Positions 42,043 through 44,829 of a stretch of 44,829 bases of DNA are shown here, piece after piece. The notes below the pieces were generated by a model. It was not told the origin of the DNA and searched no databases. It was given only the letters and a program-made list of their open reading frames with translations. This stretch comes from a virus: positions 1 through 44,829 of IMG/VR virus record IMGVR_UViG_3300025000_000177; one strand, given 5' to 3'. Made by a program: the position numbers and the translations under genes. Position 1 is the first letter of the stretch, and every line of letters starts with the position of its first letter.

Positions 42043-43482
42043 TTATTTATCATATCTCAACTGAATTAATTTAACACATTTATTTTTAAATACTTTTAAT
42101 CTATTTTTATACAGACTTAATACCTTATTAAACCCTATATCAACTAGCTCAATATAAAAACCATATAAATCTGGAGATAATTCTCTTAATCTTCCAGATG
42201 TTTGATTAGCTGTTATAGATGAACTATATGGTTCTGTCATAATAATAAATCTTAAATCAGGTATATCTAATCCAGTTCCTAAACTTTTAGGGGTTGAACT
42301 TATTATATCACAGTGTAATGCTTTAACTTTATCTTCATCACTTATAGTTGAATTATAAACACCTACAGTTTTTTCAGGAAATTCTTCTTTTAAATATTTT
42401 GCTATTATTTCAGTGGATTCTATTTTAGAAGATAAAATTAACATCCTACCCTCTTTATCATGAAAATAAAATATTATATAATATAATACATCAAATATCT
42501 TTCCTTTTTTTATCTGATAATCAATATAAATATTTTTATCAAATCCATGTCTTTTTTTTATAGAAGCCTGATTAATTAAATCAGGTTTACTATTAAATAA
42601 TAAACCTAAATATACAATATGTTTTCTTTTTTCATGTCTTGTTTCGACACCATATTTAGCAATATTTTTAAAACATAAATTGAATAATTTATTTTCTTTA
42701 AAATCTGATCTTTCAAAATTAGCTGTTAAATAAATAGTCTTTTTAGTATTAGTATGTAGATCGGTTTTTATTATATTATCAAATTCAAAGTGGGCTTCAT
42801 CATAAACCTTAACTCCAACTTTAATCTTTTGAAATAATTCAGTCACTTTATCCCAACCATGTGTTTCACCATAATTATTAATAGTTCTATGATTAACAAG
42901 ATATATTTTATAAGGTAACTTATTAGATTTTAATATTTTTTTTATAATACTCCCACCACTAATATTACATATAAATGAATCTGTTACATCAGTAAACTTT
43001 TTAATTTCTTTTATCCATTGTTTTTTTAATGCGTTAACATGTGTAAATATAATAGCTTTTGTTCTCATAAATGAAAGAGCTGCTATAACACAAAAACTCT
43101 TACCTTCGCCTGTCTGTAGATTTAAAGCTAATTGAGAATACTTCTTAGTATATGAGAATTCATCTTCTCCTATTAAAAAACAAATAGATTTTCTTTGTAT
43201 ATCATCTCTAGGTTCTACTTTTAATCTATATGAAACTATTTCATATGGATCAGGTTTAAAATCAATATCTACATTTAAATTAAAAATCTTTTCTAAATAA
43301 CCTAAATCTAAACCCCTTGGTAATAATAATTCTTTAGTATCTTTATTATAAAAAAATCCTTTTTCATCATATTTATGATAACTATCATTCCATACTGATA
43401 AACTATGTTCCAATGTTAAATTATCACCTAAATTATAATTAGGTATAATGATTGAAGTATGTTTAGCTTTAATAAAAGTCAT
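42043..43482 (-). CDS. SF2 DEAH-box helicase (UvsW-like)
   Basis: A 479-aa superfamily 2 helicase for replication-fork or recombination intermediates. Motif I TGEGKS is at residues 124-129, motif Ia follows in IIFTHVNALKKQW, motif II is YDEAH (238-241), motif III is LTANF, motifs IV/V lie in GRMLILSSKIESTEIIAKYL and IISSTPKSLGTGLDIPDL, and motif VI is QTSGRLREL. An N-terminal domain of about 100 residues precedes it, as in T4 UvsW. ATG 43482 has TTGGAGGTC upstream. It follows the sigma/alpha-CTD gene after a hairpin that may allow read-through, as no separate promoter motif is seen. Confidence 0.9.
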   Translation of the reverse strand: MTFIKAKHTSIIIPNYNLGDNLTLEHSLSVWNDSYHKYDEKGFFYNKDTKELLLPRGLDLGYLEKIFNLNVDIDFKPDPYEIVSYRLKVEPRDDIQRKSICFLIGEDEFSYTKKYSQLALNLQTGEGKSFCVIAALSFMRTKAIIFTHVNALKKQWIKEIKKFTDVTDSFICNISGGSIIKKILKSNKLPYKIYLVNHRTINNYGETHGWDKVTELFQKIKVGVKVYDEAHFEFDNIIKTDLHTNTKKTIYLTANFERSDFKENKLFNLCFKNIAKYGVETRHEKRKHIVYLGLLFNSKPDLINQASIKKRHGFDKNIYIDYQIKKGKIFDVLYYIIFYFHDKEGRMLILSSKIESTEIIAKYLKEEFPEKTVGVYNSTISDEDKVKALHCDIISSTPKSLGTGLDIPDLRFIIMTEPYSSSITANQTSGRLRELSPDLYGFYIELVDIGFNKVLSLYKNRLKVFKNKCVKLIQLRYDK

Positions 43483-43504
43483 ATTATGACCTCCAATATA
43501 AAAA

Positions 43505-43537
43505 AATAAGAGAACCTTATTAAAAGGTTCTCTTATT
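43505..43537 (-). terminator. Rho-independent terminator (copy of 44131-44167)
   Basis: Stem AATAAGAGAACC / GGTTCTCTTATT with T6 on the minus strand. Nearly identical to the one at 44131-44167. Confidence 0.87.
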
Positions 43538-43545
43538 AATTAATT

Positions 43546-44064
43546 TCAATTATTTATCTCTTTATGTTCATTTAACTTATCTATTATCTCTTTTGCTAAT
43601 TTTTTACCACATCTTTTGAATCCCATCAAAAAATTAATTTTATCTTCATCATTATCAAATTGTGAAAGTACTTCTTTTAATTCACTTATAGTATTTCTTT
43701 TATTTATTGATAAAGTAGTAAAAGCTCTAGTACTTAAACACAAATTTTGAATATGGTCTAATTTATTAGTTTCACTATATATACTTTTATTTGAACAACG
43801 TAAACCTATTCTTCTTATTGTTTTAAGCACTCTTTGCCTAATACGTTCTGTTGATAATCCAAAAGTATCACCTATAGATTTATATGACTTACCTTGAACC
43901 CTTAACCTTATTATTGACAAATCTAATTCAGTTAATATTTCTTCAATTTTTGGAATTTTATCGTTTATAATATCTTCCTGCATCTTTAACATTTCTATTA
44001 TTTTTTTATCTTTTTCATCTTTTCCTAAATAACCAACTGGTAAATATAATTTATTTTTTCCCAT
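43546..44064 (-). CDS. Sigma-region-4-like / RNA polymerase alpha-CTD-like fusion protein
   Basis: 172 aa. Residues 41-90 look like sigma-70 region 4: LDLSIIRLRVQGKSYKSIG, then DTFGLSTERIRQRVLKTIRRI, the usual helix-turn-helix with conserved STERIRQ. Residues 103-167 look like the helix-hairpin-helix alpha C-terminal domain: IQNLCLSTRAFTTLSINKRN, TISELKEVL, GFKRCGKKLAKEIIDKL, matching the alpha-CTD pattern LSVRSANCLK---I-TIGDL ...-NFGKKSLNEIKEKL. No sigma region 2 is visible, so it cannot open a promoter alone. It could be a bridging transcription factor at phage or host promoters. ATG 44064 has AGGGAGG upstream, and an early-type element ends 32 bases before. Confidence 0.85.
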   Translation of the reverse strand: MGKNKLYLPVGYLGKDEKDKKIIEMLKMQEDIINDKIPKIEEILTELDLSIIRLRVQGKSYKSIGDTFGLSTERIRQRVLKTIRRIGLRCSNKSIYSETNKLDHIQNLCLSTRAFTTLSINKRNTISELKEVLSQFDNDEDKINFLMGFKRCGKKLAKEIIDKLNEHKEINN

Positions 44065-44096
44065 AATAAAAAACCTCCCTATTTATATTTATTAAT

Positions 44097-44106
44097 ATAA
44101 TATATA
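44097..44106 (-). promoter_or_regulatory. Early-type promoter element TATATATTAT
   Basis: On the minus strand, ending 32 bases before ATG 44064. Confidence 0.62.
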
Positions 44107-44130
44107 AATAAAATTATAATTTAATACAAA

Positions 44131-44167
44131 AAAATAAGAGAACCTTATTAAAAAGTTCTCTTATTTT
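44131..44167 (-). terminator. Rho-independent terminator (copy of 43505-43537)
   Basis: Stem AAATAAGAGAAC / GTTCTCTTATTT followed by T-rich sequence on the minus strand. Confidence 0.87.
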
Positions 44168-44192
44168 TATAAATTTATTTTTCCACAAATAA

Positions 44193-44357
44193 CTAAAAGA
44201 TAAATGAAATTAAACTATATGTTGAGTAAACTATCGATAATCCAACTATAAATACTATAATTGAAGTCTTAACGTCTTCAATACATGTTAATGATAAATC
44301 TGAAACATAAGTTTTTTTACCTACATTAATTTTCATTTTAAACTCATATAATAACAT
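44193..44357 (-). CDS. Small membrane protein (54 aa)
   Basis: ATG 44357 lies 8 bases behind TTGGAG. The C-terminal half is one clear membrane span, SIIVFIVGLSIVYSTYSLIS, ending FIF. An ATA 21 bases upstream in the same frame sits behind AAGGGG and would add a second hydrophobic stretch (LIGVTLMLLYEF), turning the product into a hairpin of 61 residues. Function unknown. Too short for most gene callers. Confidence 0.6.
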   Translation of the reverse strand: MLLYEFKMKINVGKKTYVSDLSLTCIEDVKTSIIVFIVGLSIVYSTYSLISFIF

Positions 44358-44422
44358 TAATGTTACTCCAATAAGTATATTTATTTCCCCTTATTGGTGG
44401 GAATAATATTTAATCTATTATA

Positions 44423-44432
44423 ATAATATATA
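44423..44432 (-). promoter_or_regulatory. Early-type promoter element TATATATTAT, unusual spacing
   Basis: On the minus strand, ending 65 bases before ATG 44357 and 44 before the alternative ATA 44378. Confidence 0.45.
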
Positions 44433-44457
44433 TTTATTATTAATAAAAATACTAAAA

Positions 44458-44487
44458 TAAAATACTAGTAATATACTAGTATTTTAT
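44458..44487 (-). terminator. Rho-independent terminator
   Basis: Stem AAAATACTAGTA / TACTAGTATTTT with ATA loop, 8 bases behind the stop of the repeat protein. Confidence 0.87.
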
Positions 44488-44494
44488 TAATAAG

Positions 44495-44829
44495 TTAACT
44501 TCTTTTATATATAGTTATATATGGTGTTCCATAATGTCCTACAACTAGATAATTATTATTTGGTGAGAAAGAACAACCTCTACCAATACCTGTAGGTAAT
44601 ATATCAGGATTATCTAATTTAGTAAAGGTATCACCACTTCTTTTATATATAATTATATAAGGTGATGTATCATGTGCTATAGCTAAATAATTATTATCTG
44701 ATGAGAAAGAACACCCATAACCATTACCTGTAGGTAATGTACCAGGATTATCTAATTTAGTAAATGTATCTCCACTTCTTTTATATATAGTTATATAAGG
44801 TGATGTATCATGTGCTACAGCTAAATAAT
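44495..44829 (-). CDS. Beta-propeller (WD40-like) repeat protein, C-terminal part
   Basis: The frame enters from the right edge and stops at 44495, so only the last 110 residues are seen. It consists of about 46-residue repeats: NYLAVAHDTSPYITIYKR, then SGDTFTKLDNPGTLPTGN, GYGCSFSSDN; the next copy is almost the same, and the last ends in PYITIYKRS. This pattern (SPDG-YLAVAH--SPYI-IYKR-GDTFTKL--P) is common in phage virion and neck/tail-associated proteins, where the repeats fold as propeller blades and probably bind receptors or other virion parts. Ending on a strand with the first strand at the N-terminus would close the propeller. Confidence 0.82.
   Translation of the reverse strand, partial: YLAVAHDTSPYITIYKRSGDTFTKLDNPGTLPTGNGYGCSFSSDNNYLAIAHDTSPYIIIYKRSGDTFTKLDNPDILPTGIGRGCSFSPNNNYLVVGHYGTPYITIYKRS
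44498..44829 (-). repeat. 138-bp coding tandem repeat
   Basis: Successive blades are about 90 percent alike at DNA level (for example TCATCTGATAATAATTATTT and TCACCAAATAATAATTATCT start equivalent units). They continue past the window edge. Confidence 0.8.

Noticed and set aside
1-44829. tRNA genes, CRISPR arrays, integrase or attachment sites
   Set aside because: None was seen on either strand by eye. The short repeats found are promoter elements, intron cores, insertion flanks or propeller blades.

Overview
The window is part of the genome of a large, very AT-rich contractile-tailed phage (myovirus) of a low-GC host. The best fit is a jumbo phage of the phiKZ/PBS1/AR9 type. This rests on four things: (1) the C-terminal exon of a phage multisubunit RNA polymerase beta-like protein at the left edge; (2) a virion block in the order terminase, three unknown genes, tail sheath, tail tube, which I recall as the order of phiKZ genes 25 to 30; (3) two promoter-like motifs resembling those of phiKZ/AR9 phages; (4) group I introns in core genes. 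I see no integrase, tRNA, CRISPR or host gene.

Layout. 1-13.97 kb (+): an intron 3' end and RNA polymerase beta exon, then short operons of small, mostly unrecognised genes separated by hairpin terminators, with an SbcC/Rad50-like gene at 8.3-11.0 kb. Several small genes here are broken by in-frame stops or frameshifts, and two sites carry partial gene duplications flanking an inserted ORF. 14.0-15.1 kb (-): a probable virion protein. 15.3-18.2 kb (+): a family B DNA polymerase with two group I introns that stops after motif A, so the gene is split. 18.2-22.3 kb (+): a possible clamp-like protein and the portal gene, interrupted by an intron carrying an HNH endonuclease. 22.4-35.7 kb (-): tail tube, tail sheath, three unknown genes, terminase large subunit (with intron), a zinc metalloprotease, major capsid protein, an acidic protein and a membrane-associated protein. 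35.8-37.4 kb (+): prohead protease and another virion protein. 37.4-44.8 kb (-): unknown genes, a frameshifted PP2C phosphatase, a free-standing HNH endonuclease inserted behind a DEAH helicase, the helicase, a sigma-region-4/alpha-CTD fusion protein, a small membrane protein and the end of a beta-propeller repeat protein.

How it works together. Structural genes carry AACA-N6-TA mostly 26-29 nt before their start codons. This matches the AACA(N6)TW late promoter of the AR9 non-virion RNA polymerase, and this window encodes part of such a polymerase. Small, presumably early genes instead carry TATATATTAT, usually 32-37 nt before the start. The sequence therefore suggests two transcription programmes read by two phage polymerases, with the sigma4/alpha-CTD fusion as a candidate accessory factor. 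Self-splicing introns sit inside or beside catalytic motifs of the polymerase, terminase and RNA polymerase genes and in the portal gene. Intron spread and insertion of free-standing genes appear to be the main recent sources of change.
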